Positions 24,201 through 36,200 of a stretch of DNA of 64,000 nt are shown here, in pieces; the stretch's first letter is position 1; every line of letters begins with the position of its first letter. The stretch is from Oxyruncus cristatus (Eukaryota; Chordata; Aves; Passeriformes; Cotingidae). The stretch lies in assembly GCA_013399855.1 (NCBI GenBank), contig VXAY01003218.1:1310737-1374736 (forward strand), written 5' to 3'. The notes under the pieces were generated by a model, which was not told where the DNA came from, did no database searches, and saw only the letters and a list, made by a program, of their open reading frames with translations. The position numbers and the translations under genes are program-made.

Positions 24201-27200
24201 TGGCTGCCACTGGCACAGCAGCTGCTTCTCCTTAGGTTGCCTCGGCTTAATGGCTTTCACTCCCATTATGGGCTGAATTAACTGTCCCCTGCAGGCTGGC
24301 AGTTCAGTGCCAGCTCCATAACCATGGAAACGTGGGATCCTGGAATGGGTTGGGTTGGAAGGAACCTTAAAGCTTATCCAGTTCCAAACCCTGCCCTGGG
24401 CAGGGACACCTTCCACTAGCCCCGGTTGCTGAGGTAGGTGGCACACCTGAGGTGTCCTGTTTTCAGGCCTGAGAGACGGGCTGTGTTAAAGCAGTCCCTG
24501 CTGTCCCGTGTGATGTGCCTTCAGGGACAGTAACATCCAGTCCTGTGTCTCTGTGCTGCTGCTCTGTCCTTTCTTGTTCACACCATGTCCTTGCTGGGCA
24601 GCAGGGCCAGTCGGGTGAGCCACATCCAGTTGTTCACCTCCCAGAACACTGGTGGTTTTCCATGTGTAGATTTTCCATCAGCTCATTGGCTTGACCAGTG
24701 AGTTCAGGGGTTGGATCAGCCTGATTTAATCCAATGTCAGGAGGCCCTGGTGGGGATGGCATCGCTCCTCTCAGCAGCATCTTGACTGGGGTTAGGAGTG
24801 ATGTAAACCCCCATCCTTGAGCAGACCAGCCACCACAGTCAGGGTGAAGATGCAGTTTCTGACAACCATGAAAAGAAAATGGCCTCCAGGACCTTGGAGC
24901 TCGATCAAGTTTACTCATATTACTTCCACAAATATGGCAATTTCTAGTGTGTGTTTTGCTAGGTATTAATTTTCATATAAAATTCCATTACAGCCACTTA
25001 AGGCAGATGACCACATCCTGATCCAGGCCAGTGGCCAAACCCTGCACATCAGGGAGGCCCAAGTGTCCGACACCGGGCGTTACACGTGCCTGGCATCCAA
25101 CATTGCTGGGGAGGATGAGCTGGAGTTTGATGTCAATATACAAGGTGAAAAGAGAATCAAATTCTTCTGGTAACCTTTTCTAATCTTCTAGGATATTGGA
25201 ATTTATAGTTTTATATCCTTTACACCTGTTTGGTCTAATCCAGTGCTTTTGTGGTTTGCGTGATTTTTATTTCATGTATATTTTGCTGATCTTTATACAG
25301 TGTTTGATTATTCTTTTATATGTTGTGAAAAATGGAGCTTTTTGGAAGTCAGTGGAATGACATAACAACTCTGGTCTTCCTCTAAATGACAAGAAAAGGT
25401 TTTTGTGGAACTTATAAGACATCATATTTTATTTCTCTGTACTGAGTAGTATTTAGAGGCCCCAGACATCAGCGTTCCATTGGCCTATGCACTGTGTGTG
25501 AATACAAGAAAACAATCATGAGTAATTTCTGAAAAATTGAACTTGAATGAAACCAGATACCTTATTGTTTAAGTGGTGGTGTTGGTTGATATCCTCTGGG
25601 TTTGTTAGCAGCTCTTCTTACACTGTTATTTATTAGTCTTCAGAAAATGCTCAGTAGATTGCTCAGTTGTTCATTCTGATGAGAAGAACTAGAATTTTCC
25701 TGGGTAACTTAAACTGGGGGGGGAGAGGTTCAGTTAATACAGTTATTTTTTATTGGTTTTATTTAACATTTCAATACCTTTTCGTTTCTTGACTTCAAAA
25801 CTCGCCATTTTTGCTGCAAAATGTGACCATTTTTCTTCTCCTTTGTTGTAGTCCCTCCGAGTTTCCAAAAACCTTACAGGGAGTGGGAAGCTGGGAACAC
25901 GGTGGATGCAGGAAGAGTAGGAGAAAGCAAAGATGTGATTGTGAACAATCCCCTCTCCCTGTACTGTGAGACCAACGCTGTCCCCCCTCCCGTGCTCACC
26001 TGGTCCAAGGATGGCTCTGCCCTGAGCTCCAGTGACAAAGTGCTCATCCTGCCAGGTGGGTGTTCACGTGGCCCTCGCTGACCTGAAGCCACCAAGGTGG
26101 TCAGAGGGATGGGGCAGCTCTGCTGGGAGGAGAGGCTGGGGGAGCTGGGATTGTCCAGCGTGGAGGAGAGGAGGCTTCAGGGGACCTCACTGTGGCCTTC
26201 CTGTGCCTGGAGGGGCTCCAGGAAAGGTGGAGAGAGACTGTTTACAAGGGATGGAGGGACAGGACACAGGGAATGGCTTCCCACTGCCAGAGGAATCCTT
26301 CCCTGGGAGGGTGGGGAGGCCCTGGCACAGGTTGCCCAGAGAAGCTGTGGCTGCCCCTGGATCCCTGGAAGTGTCCAAGGCCAGGCTGGACGGGGCTTGG
26401 AGCCACCTGGACTAGTGGGAGGTGTCCCTGCCCATGACAGGGGTTTGGGACTAGATGAGCTTTAAGGTCCCTTGTGTCCCACGCCATTCTGGGATACTAT
26501 GATGAAGAAAGGGCCTTAATGCTGATATTTGTATAGTAATAACAGACTTTTCCCCTGCAGAACATTCCTTTAATGTTCTTTTCAGACTTTATTGACTGGA
26601 AATGTTTCTCTCCAGTCCTTGGTCTTAAACTGTTTCCTTTTATTTAAAAAAGTAATCACTAAAATGGTGTGAATGTCACCATTTAACTTTCATAGAGAAT
26701 CACAGAATTCCAGACTGGTTTGGGTTGGAAGGGACCTTAAACCTCCTCTCATTCTACCCCCTGCCATGGGCAGGGACACCTTCCAGTAGCCCAGGTTGCT
26801 CCAAATCCTATCCAGTCTGGCCTGAAACACTTCCATGTGCTGAGAAATAAAATACAACAATGATGCCTTCTCTCTGATGTGTTCCTGATTTACTTCCTTA
26901 TTAAATTTGCTTTGACAAAATTGTAATTGGAGTAGAAAAGCCTGTTCGCCAAGCAGTGAGACATGGAAGTCATATTTCCAGCAGCAAAATGGCCCTGAGC
27001 TCGTGCTTAACGTCATGTGGGCAAGGGGAAGGGCTGCCCTGCAGTCCTGGGAGTCTTACTGTGCAGAGCTGCTTTGGAATGGGGGGCGTGAAGAAGGGTA
27101 GTGCCTCCTTGTCCCCCTTGCTCATCTGTTGGGAGAGCAATGACAGCCACTCCCAGAATGTGTTCCTAAGATGTCCTCTCCTTCTGAAGTGATTTAATGT

Positions 27201-30200
27201 GGCAAAGCTTGAATGAGGAATAGAGTGAAAAGTACCTTTAAGCTTACAAGTGAATCTTTTCAGTTTGGAACAGAATATTCTGTGCTTGTATTTCCTTTTG
27301 CCTCTTAGTTCTGTGCTGTCTAACTGACAAATATTTCTCTTCTTGATGGAAGAATGGTGCCTGGCTGCAAATTGCTGCAGAATGTTACTCCTTTCTGTGG
27401 AATTAATTGCTGTTTTCTAACATTTCACTATGAACATGGCTCAGTTCCAAGGATCTGCCAGTAGAAAAAAGTAGCTGCGAAATAAAAGCCTTTAGTTACT
27501 TCTAATTCAGACCAAATGCTTGACCGTTCATAAATTTGCTTACTCAGGTCTCTGGTGGGCCGTGGTGTGGAAATGATGGAGTTCCTTGGTGTGTGTTGCT
27601 TGCAGGAGGCCGAGTGCTGCAGATCCCTCGGGCCCAGCCCGGGGACGCCGGGACTTACACGTGTGTGGCGGAGAACGAGGCCGGGCAGGACTCCCTCCAC
27701 TACCACGTCCACGTGCTCTGTGAGCTCCTCCGCTTCCCCTTCTCCTTTCTAGGGGCAAAAAAGAGTTCTCTGCTGACTAAGGAAGTGTTGTAGCCCAGGT
27801 TTCCTGCATGTTTTTAAAGTCTGTGTATTTGTAAGCTATTAAATTGATGAGTTTAGGGTGCTGGAGTTGTAGAACTGCACAGAATTGTGTGAATGTTGTT
27901 AGTTCAGAATGTTTCTTGGTTATTGTTATGGGAACTCCATTGTTACCCCTCTCACCCTTCACCAGAAAGAAAGGTGTGGGTAGAAATCCAGGTTTTATCT
28001 TGGTATTTCTTGTTCCTTCTCCAGCTTCCTGTTGAAAATTCTGACCAAGGCTTTTCTCTCTCTTTATTTTGGTCATCGTTTTCTAAAATACCCCCAGAAC
28101 TCCCAAAGGCTGAAGGGAATTGAGGGTTTAGATCAAAGAATGCCTGCAAAACCGTGTTGACCATCTGTTCTGTCTGTTGATGCACTCAAGATTTTGGCCT
28201 TTGGAAACACATTTCTTTACCTCCATTGCTGTGTGTGCCGCTGAAAATATGGATTTGTTATTATGAAGGGGTTATACCTTGGAAATCAGCTTTTATTTTG
28301 ATAGGAAAGAACATGATGGGCTTTGAGTGGAGGTGAAAATGGGTTTTCACCTCTACTTCTTCCTGGCTGCTGTGAATAAATGTAGTTGTGCTGCAGTCCT
28401 TTGAGTTATAGTGAGTTGTTCCAGCTGAACTACTCCTGGGGTGTTCTTACCTTTCACTGGATTCACTGGAGATTTCTGTACTTCCTTCTGAAAACCCAGT
28501 CTGATGTAACAAGCACCCCTGAGAGGTGCTGACTGACGGTGTTCTGTCTGTGTGCAGTTCCCCCGTCCATCAGTGGAGGCGAGGCTGACCTGCCTGAGGA
28601 GGTGACTGTGCTCGTCAGCAAGGTGGCAGTGATGGACTGCGTGGCCAGTGGGAGCCCTTCTCCGAGCATCACCTGGCAGAAGGATGGCCAGCTCCTGTCA
28701 GCAGATGACAAACACACCTTTTTGTCCAGCGGGAGGAGGTTACAGGTAGCTCGTAGTGAAAAGCTGATTTTTGGCTTCACAACCACAAACCAAACTGCCC
28801 GTGAACACAGATCTGTTTGGTTTTGCTGGGTGGGCAGTCTTTGCTTTTCCCTGCACAGTGTTGCAAACATGAGGAATTTTTGTCCCTTCTTCCTCTCCCT
28901 CAGGTGCTTTTTCTCACTCCCATGGCATTCCCTTAGACTCAACTGTTTTGTGGGGTCATGCTGTGAACCAGTCATTGAAACCACTTGGTTTAAAATAATA
29001 CTGACTTTTGTGGAGAAAATAGTGTATCCTCAACAACTTTCCCTTTCTGTCGATACATTGGATAACACTATCAAACCAATTAGAGAGCTGGTCTTAATCC
29101 TTCCATCTGATTCTCCTTTTCTCCTTAGATTTTGAATTCCCAAATAACAGATACTGGCAGGTACGTCTGCATTGCAGAAAACATAGCGGGAAGTGCCAAG
29201 AAGTATTTTAACCTTAATGTTCATGGTAAGTACAATAATCCATAATGCTCTGTCTTCTGTCAAATACTAGTTTAGCTTGACGGGTGAGTTTTAGAGTGCT
29301 CAGGCACACCCTTGGCTTTATGTAGGTAAATCACCTTGCTGGGTGTGATGGACATTCTGACAGACCAGAAATCAAGTATCAGTTTAAGGTATCTTGGCGA
29401 CATGTGGCTCTTGATACCTCATGGCTTTGGCTCCTTAGAGGTTTTCCAGAAAGGTGGGAATTGTTTTTGAGGGAACGTGGTGTAGTGGCTGTGTCTGCTC
29501 ACCCTGTGGGGGTTGCTGAGCTCTGACATCACGAATTACCAGCAGGTTGAATTATAGTCTGTTTTGATGTGTTCATAAAATTAATTTTCCTAGGAAATTA
29601 ATTGTTAGAAAACATTAAATGAAGATACACAGCGTTGTAAAAGGTTGCATTTTAGAAATGTGCCCTTTGAGTTCCTTTCTGTTCTCTGTTTTTGTTGTGG
29701 AGTTAAAATAAATTTTGGCCTTAAGCACCAGAAATCTAAAACAAATGCAGTCAAGAAATCAGGACATTTTTCATTAAAAAAATAATATGTCCACCACCCT
29801 TCCTTCCCTCTCCTGGCAGCTTCAGAAAACCAGGACATCTCTAATTAACATTTCAGAGTAAACCCAACCTTTCCCTTTTATTTCTGCCCACTCTCCATCC
29901 CCCCCACTTTGGGGCTTTCCATCCTGAATTGCAGAACAGAGGAGCATTATTCCCACCAATTCCTGTGCACCATTCCATGGTTGAAGCTCCCAAGGAATAC
30001 TGGCAGCTCCATCCTTATTTGCTCTCACAGTCCGATTTGCAGACTTGTATCCCAACCTCCTCCATGGGATCAGTGTCCTTTGTCACTCCCCACCACTGGA
30101 GAAGCCTCTGGGGCCCAGTCTGGATAGAAGACAAGTGCTGTGTTCTCTCCCTCACTTCAGTGCAGGACCAGCATCCCAGGAATGGGAGGATTCAGGTTAT

Positions 30201-33200
30201 TCCACACGCAGTAATTCCCTCTTTCCTCATTTGCATACAGCAGATTTACATCCTAAATGGCACAAATTTATAGCCCTATTTTCTCTTCAGTGATACAATT
30301 AGCCAAAAATAGTGTTGTCATGGGAAGAATTTGCCCTGGAGTCGTTCTTTAATAAGTTATTTTCTTTCAGTGGCGTCTGTCCAAATTTTCTGATGTGTGA
30401 GTTTTGTGTTTAAATCAAAATATTTCCCTTTTCTTGACATTTGTGTTTTAATTTAAACTTCTTGTCTTTAAAATATTTGTTTAGAGGGACCATAGTCCTA
30501 ATCCTTTTCTCTTAAAAGCAATATTTGCCTGAAGCTTCAATTCTGACTTAACAGTATTACCAACTTAGGTCTATTATTCTTAATGCAGTTCAGTTTGAAA
30601 AATGGGAGTGTAGCTGTTCAGTCAAGGACCACACAGGGTGAAGCACTGATCTGTGTCTTGTCAGTGTCCAAAAAAAGGCTTGTTTCCCACATTTTTGTGT
30701 GTTTCTAATGGAACTGCTTTCATAAATTTCAATAAAATATTAAAGATGGTGCTCTTTAAGAGGTTGGAAAAATCACTTCTGGTCTCCAAGGTGAGTGATA
30801 AAACTAATAGAAAACCTTTTAAAACATTGAAAATAAGCACCCAGTTTTAAAATCTCAAACTCTGACCTTAATATAGAATAAGTAGATAATTTGCCCACTG
30901 AATGCTATAATTGAGCCCATTACTGCATCTGTGGGCACATACAGATACATTTGCATATGCAGATTATTTGTGGGGGCTTTTTGCTGAAGAAATTGAAGTC
31001 ACCCACTTTTTAATCACATTCGAGACAGCTGAGATTTGGCCCCGTATATTGAATTACCCACTGCCAATAATCACATCTGTGGGAAAGGAACTGTAAAACT
31101 AAATAAATATAAATAACTATCAAATGTCATCAGATCAGAATTCTCCACTTACTCTAGTGAACCATTTTATGCTCTTTATCAGGGAAATATCCTTCAGTTA
31201 TTCCAAGCTGAAAAGTATGGACTGAATTCCCCCATTTACATGGGCTCCTTGTTTCTCCAGTGCCCAGAGGAGCCATAAACTTGCCTTAATGACTGGTTTG
31301 TGTCACTCAAGTGACAGCAAACAGCTGGAGAATTTCGGGTGGAGATGAGCCAAAATACTTCAACGTTTCTGTCTTTGAAGGAGAGGATTCCGTATGTTCT
31401 TTGGAATGATTTTTCCACCCTATAGAGCCAAAAACATGCTTTTGCTTTCCTCTTAAGTGTTTTATATATCCCCACTGCAAAAACATGGAACTTGGGGATT
31501 ATTAAAAGGAAGAGATTTACAGTTATTTTGTTTTAAGTCACTCTTGTAGAAAGGTCACATGTCAAAATATTCTTGATTTAAAAATACTGGGTCTTGTGAG
31601 CTTAAAAAATGCACCCCTTGGAGCAATGGTGCAGGCCAGGATTCTGAAGTGCTTAGCTCACTGTTAAACAACAGGTTTGTGTGGTTACAAAACAGCCCTG
31701 AACTGAGGCAGGAGGTTCTCTATCATGAGAAAATGGACTATTTCAGAAAGGAGCAATAAGAGTTCAGGAAGGAGTGATAGTCATCCTACATATCCTTCCA
31801 AGGTGAATCTAATCTGTGCTGCCTCACACAGCAAGGGTCTGATGGGGCACATTGTTAGAAAATCGAGAGTGCATAGGTCAGGACCTCGTGGAGGCTCATT
31901 AGCCTTCCCAAATCTCAAGCACAGAAGGACTGCAAATAAAATAATTGACATATTTGTGAATTACAAGAGCTGGAATGACCATTAGATTGATTTCAGTCAT
32001 ATTTCCAGAAGCATCCAAAAAACAGCGGATCCATTCATGGGATGTGAGACATTTTTGCTACTTGTCCCTCTGGTGAAACCCAGCAATGCAGCTTTATTTT
32101 AGTAAACCAGGATCTGGTGGAATATCCTTTGCTGGTGCAGTGTAAACCATTAATGTGTGTTTCTCTCCACAGTTCCTCCAAGTGTGGTTGGTACTAACCC
32201 TGAGAATTTGACCGTGGTGGTGAATAATTTCATCTCTCTGACTTGTGAGGTCACGGGCTTTCCACCTCCTGATCTCAGCTGGCTCAAGAATGGAAAACCT
32301 CTCAGTTCAAATTCCAACACTTTCATTGTGCCTGGTAAGGAATCTCAGCTATTTCTACAGCCTTTGGGCTCAACTTCAGTGTGGTTTGTCTTGATAAGGC
32401 CCATGGCCACTATTTATGGAGCCTGTTGGACTTGCAGTTTTAAAATAGCTTTTGAGATTAACACAATCCCCACAGGATAAATCTCCAGCCTTCTCTCCTT
32501 GCTTCAGGTGCTCGGACACTGCAGATTCCCCGAGCCAGACTACCAGATGATGGGGAATATACTTGCATTGCCAGGAACCAAGCTGGGGAAAGCCAGAAGA
32601 AGAGTTTCCTAAGTGTCCTTGGTTCGTTTTTTACTGTTTTCTGGAATAATACCTATTGCTTGGAAAACACAGGGGTTTTATCTGTTTTACTGGGTTGTTC
32701 CAACAAAACAAAGGCAGAAATAACTCTGAGCTTTTCCTGCAGTGCCCCCAAGCATCAAGGACCCCAGTGGAGCCTCCCTGACGGTGCTGAACGTGCGTGT
32801 GGGCACCCCGGTGACGCTGGACTGTGAGTCCAATGCCATCCCACCCCCAGTCATCACCTGGTACAAGAACAGGCTCAGCATTTCCGAGTCTGCCCACGTG
32901 GAGATCTTGGCAGATGGGCAGACGTTGCGAATCAAGGGTGCAGAGGTAGGCCAGGCCGTGGGGAGGCTGCATCTGCCACTGCTCTGCTGCTGTTAGGCAG
33001 TTATTTTCATCTGTGTTGGTATATTTTACTTGCTGTCAGTAGGAGATGTGTTTGCTGGAGGCCTTTCTTGCTGTGAGAAGGACCTTGAGTTGGCAGAAGC
33101 ACAGGAGGGTGTTCGTGTCTCTAAACTGTAGGATTAAAATCAGACCCCATAATGATTTCTTTCTGAATATATTTTAATTTTAGGTTTCTGACACGGGCCA

Positions 33201-36200
33201 ATACGTGTGCAGAGCCATAAATATTGCGGGGCGAGATGATAAAAATTTCCATCTTAATGTTTATGGTGAGCACTCTCTGCATTATCTACAATAGTTAGTA
33301 TAAAACCATAGACTTTGTAGATTAGACAATTCAAAACCAGTTTACAAAATATATTTGTTAACCACACCATTTTTCTTGCTTCTATTCAATTCCTAGTGCC
33401 TCCAAGTATTGAAGGCCCTGAACAAGAGTCGGTCAGTGAAGCCATCAGTAATCCTGTCACCTTTGTGTGTGATGCCACTGGGATTCCTCCACCAACATTA
33501 GTGTGGCTTAAGAATGGAAAACCAATAGGTAAAATGTTCTCTCATGCTTTTCATTCCTTGTTTTCCCCTCTTTGAGGCACCACTGTGCTATTTGCTGTCT
33601 GTTGGTTGTTTCTTCTTCAGCTGTCTCTACACAGACTCTCCTGGTAACTGATTGCAATCTTTGTTTGGAAATTTTGAGGAAAGAATTTCTCCCAGAAGAG
33701 ATCTTTGCTCCCCGTGGCCTGGTTTGCAATGACGACTTGTTTTCATATTTTCAGAAAACTCGGATTCCTTTGACATTCACATTTTATCTGGTGGAAGCAA
33801 ACTTCAGATTGCTCACTCCCAGCTCCTGGACAGCGGGACCTACACGTGTATTGCCTCCAATGTAGAGGGAAGAGCTCAGAAAACCTATGTGCTTTCCATC
33901 CAAGGTAAGGGATGAGGGTTCAGTGAGCAGAACCGGTTAAAAATTTAGCGAGTGTGACACTGCATCTGTGCCAGAAGCACCGAGATAACATGAACGTGTA
34001 GGAAAGTGGAGAATTCAGACCATTATTTTTATGATCTGTGACTGGGGGGGAAATGGTTAGAGGGTTAGACTGCCAGAAATTTGCATGGAAAAGAATATTC
34101 TTAACCTCTGATTGTGGAACTTGAATGCAGTTGTGCAGGCTGTGTTTGTTTGCTCCTGATCACATCCTCCCTTCTGCAGAGCACTGGAGCAGCTTTGGAG
34201 GATTGTGGAGCACCACAGGCAGGTGGCTGCAGGAGCAGTGATACCCTGTTGCCTTTCTTGGCAGAGCAAATGGGAGGAGTTAGCAAAGACATACTGGCAG
34301 AATTTCCTTAGGAATATCTTTTTATCCACCCCCCACCCCTCTGTCTCCAATGACAGTGGAATTGCCTCCACCCCCAAAATGGTGGACTGGCGGCTCCCCC
34401 TCAGCGGTGCACACAAAATGGCTGCCGGCCCTTCCCGCCCTTTAAGGCCATGGCCCCTCAACACCTTTTAAGGTCAGGCCATGCCCTATTGGTACCACCC
34501 ATCTCGTCCCGTCAGAACCCCCAGCTGCTGGAATGGGCTCAAAATGGCCCCAAACAGCGATTTGCCCTCAAGTTTCTCTTTTTGACCTCTTTTCCCCTTA
34601 ATTCCAGTTTTTTAAACCCATTTCTAGTGTTTTTTACCCCAATTTCCCTTCTTGTAAAGATAAAATGGGTTAAAAATAAGGAGGGAAAAGTAACAAATAG
34701 TTTAAAAAGGGGAATAAAGAGGTCTGTGGGGCTCCTGTGGGTGTGGTGAGGCTCCTGTGGGTTTTGGGGTCTCCTGTGGATCTATAGGGGATGCCAGGGC
34801 TGGGTTTTCCCCTGTTCCTAATGACTCACCCCCGTTAGTTGTGCCCCTGCCTGTCAGGTTTTCCCCAAGGTTAGGCATTGAATATGAAACTGTAAGTGTG
34901 ACTGAAATTGTTTGAAATGCTCAAAATTCACCAGAGAACAGGCTAGAAATGGCTGTGGTAGGGGTGGAATAATCGTGTGGCTGTTAACAGGACTATGATG
35001 GTCTTGATTATAGAATCCCAGAATGGTTTGGAGTGGAAGGGACCTTAAAGCCCATCCAGTGCCACCCCCTGCCATGGGCAGGGACACCTTCCACTAGCCC
35101 AGGTTGCTCCAAGCCCCGTCCAACCTGGCTTGGACACTTGGACACTTCCAAGTGAAGTGTCCCCTTGGACACTTCCAGGGATGGGGCAGCCACAGGTGCT
35201 CTGGGCAACCTGTGCCAGGGCTCAGAACTTGTTCCAGGTGCTGCACTAAATGCTGGCATTCCTGAGCTACTGCCGTGGAACTGTTTCTAGTTCAGGTTAC
35301 GTTTCTTGCTGCTGAATCCTCTTCCCTCCATTGTGCATTTCCAGTTCCTCCCAGCATTGTTGGCTCTGAGGTGCCGAGTGAGGTCAGTGTCCTGCTGGGA
35401 GAGAGCATCCAGCTGGTCTGCAGTGCCCAGGGAGTACCCACACCCAACCTGCAATGGCTTAAGGATGGAAAAACAGTTGCCAGTGATGATTTACAGAGAA
35501 TAAGGCAAGCAAAAATAAGCAGGCACTGCATTCTCTTCTATAATTTCAAGCCTCAGAGGGGGAATAAAAGAGGGCTCTATGAAGGGAGTGTGAGGAGGGC
35601 CTGAGTTGGAGCTTAGCCAAGTTAAGAACATCATCTCCTTCTTTAACTTCTACAAATCTTATATAATTTTTTAGTACTTTGATTTTTTTCCTTTTATTTT
35701 TTTAACAGAGATAAGCATATGATATTTATTTCTTTCTCAGTTAATAGATTCCATTAAGGTTCATCAACTTCCTGAAAGTTTATTAAGGTCAATAAGTTCC
35801 ATTAAGTTCCTTTGGAGGAGAAAGATCTGAGGCATAGAAGCGTTTTACTTGATGCTTTTCATTATGGGTCCTTCAAAAGGCTGGCTGGAACTGAATCCTA
35901 AAACAAAGTTAAACAGGTCATCTCTAGGAAAAACTTCCTAGTCTATCTCTAACAATAATATTTTGCAAAACACAATGGTTCTCTCACCAAACTCCCAGGA
36001 GGATGGAGGTCGTTATTGAACTGTCCAAAACAGACTGTTTATTTACCAGGTCAGAGGAATACTAAACAAACTCACTGTGCTTTGTGATGCTCCTTGTAGA
36101 GTGACTCCAGATGGCAGCACGTTAAACATTTCCAGAGCTCTCAGTTCAGACACAGGGAAATACACTTGTGTGGCTACGAACCGTGCAGGAGAGGAGGACA

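Larger units (their letters stand above)
33905..35344. other. Intron between Ig 13 and Ig 14
   Basis: 1440 nt. It contains the GC-rich insertion-like block at 34330-34850 and an antisense CR1 at 35012-35222. Confidence 0.7.

Noticed and set aside
28746..29127. Continuation of the Ig 10 frame through the intron (open to 29135)
   Set aside because: The sequence loses Ig character right after the gtagct donor, and the [10 protein letters not shown] exon restores the domain, so this is a chance open intron.
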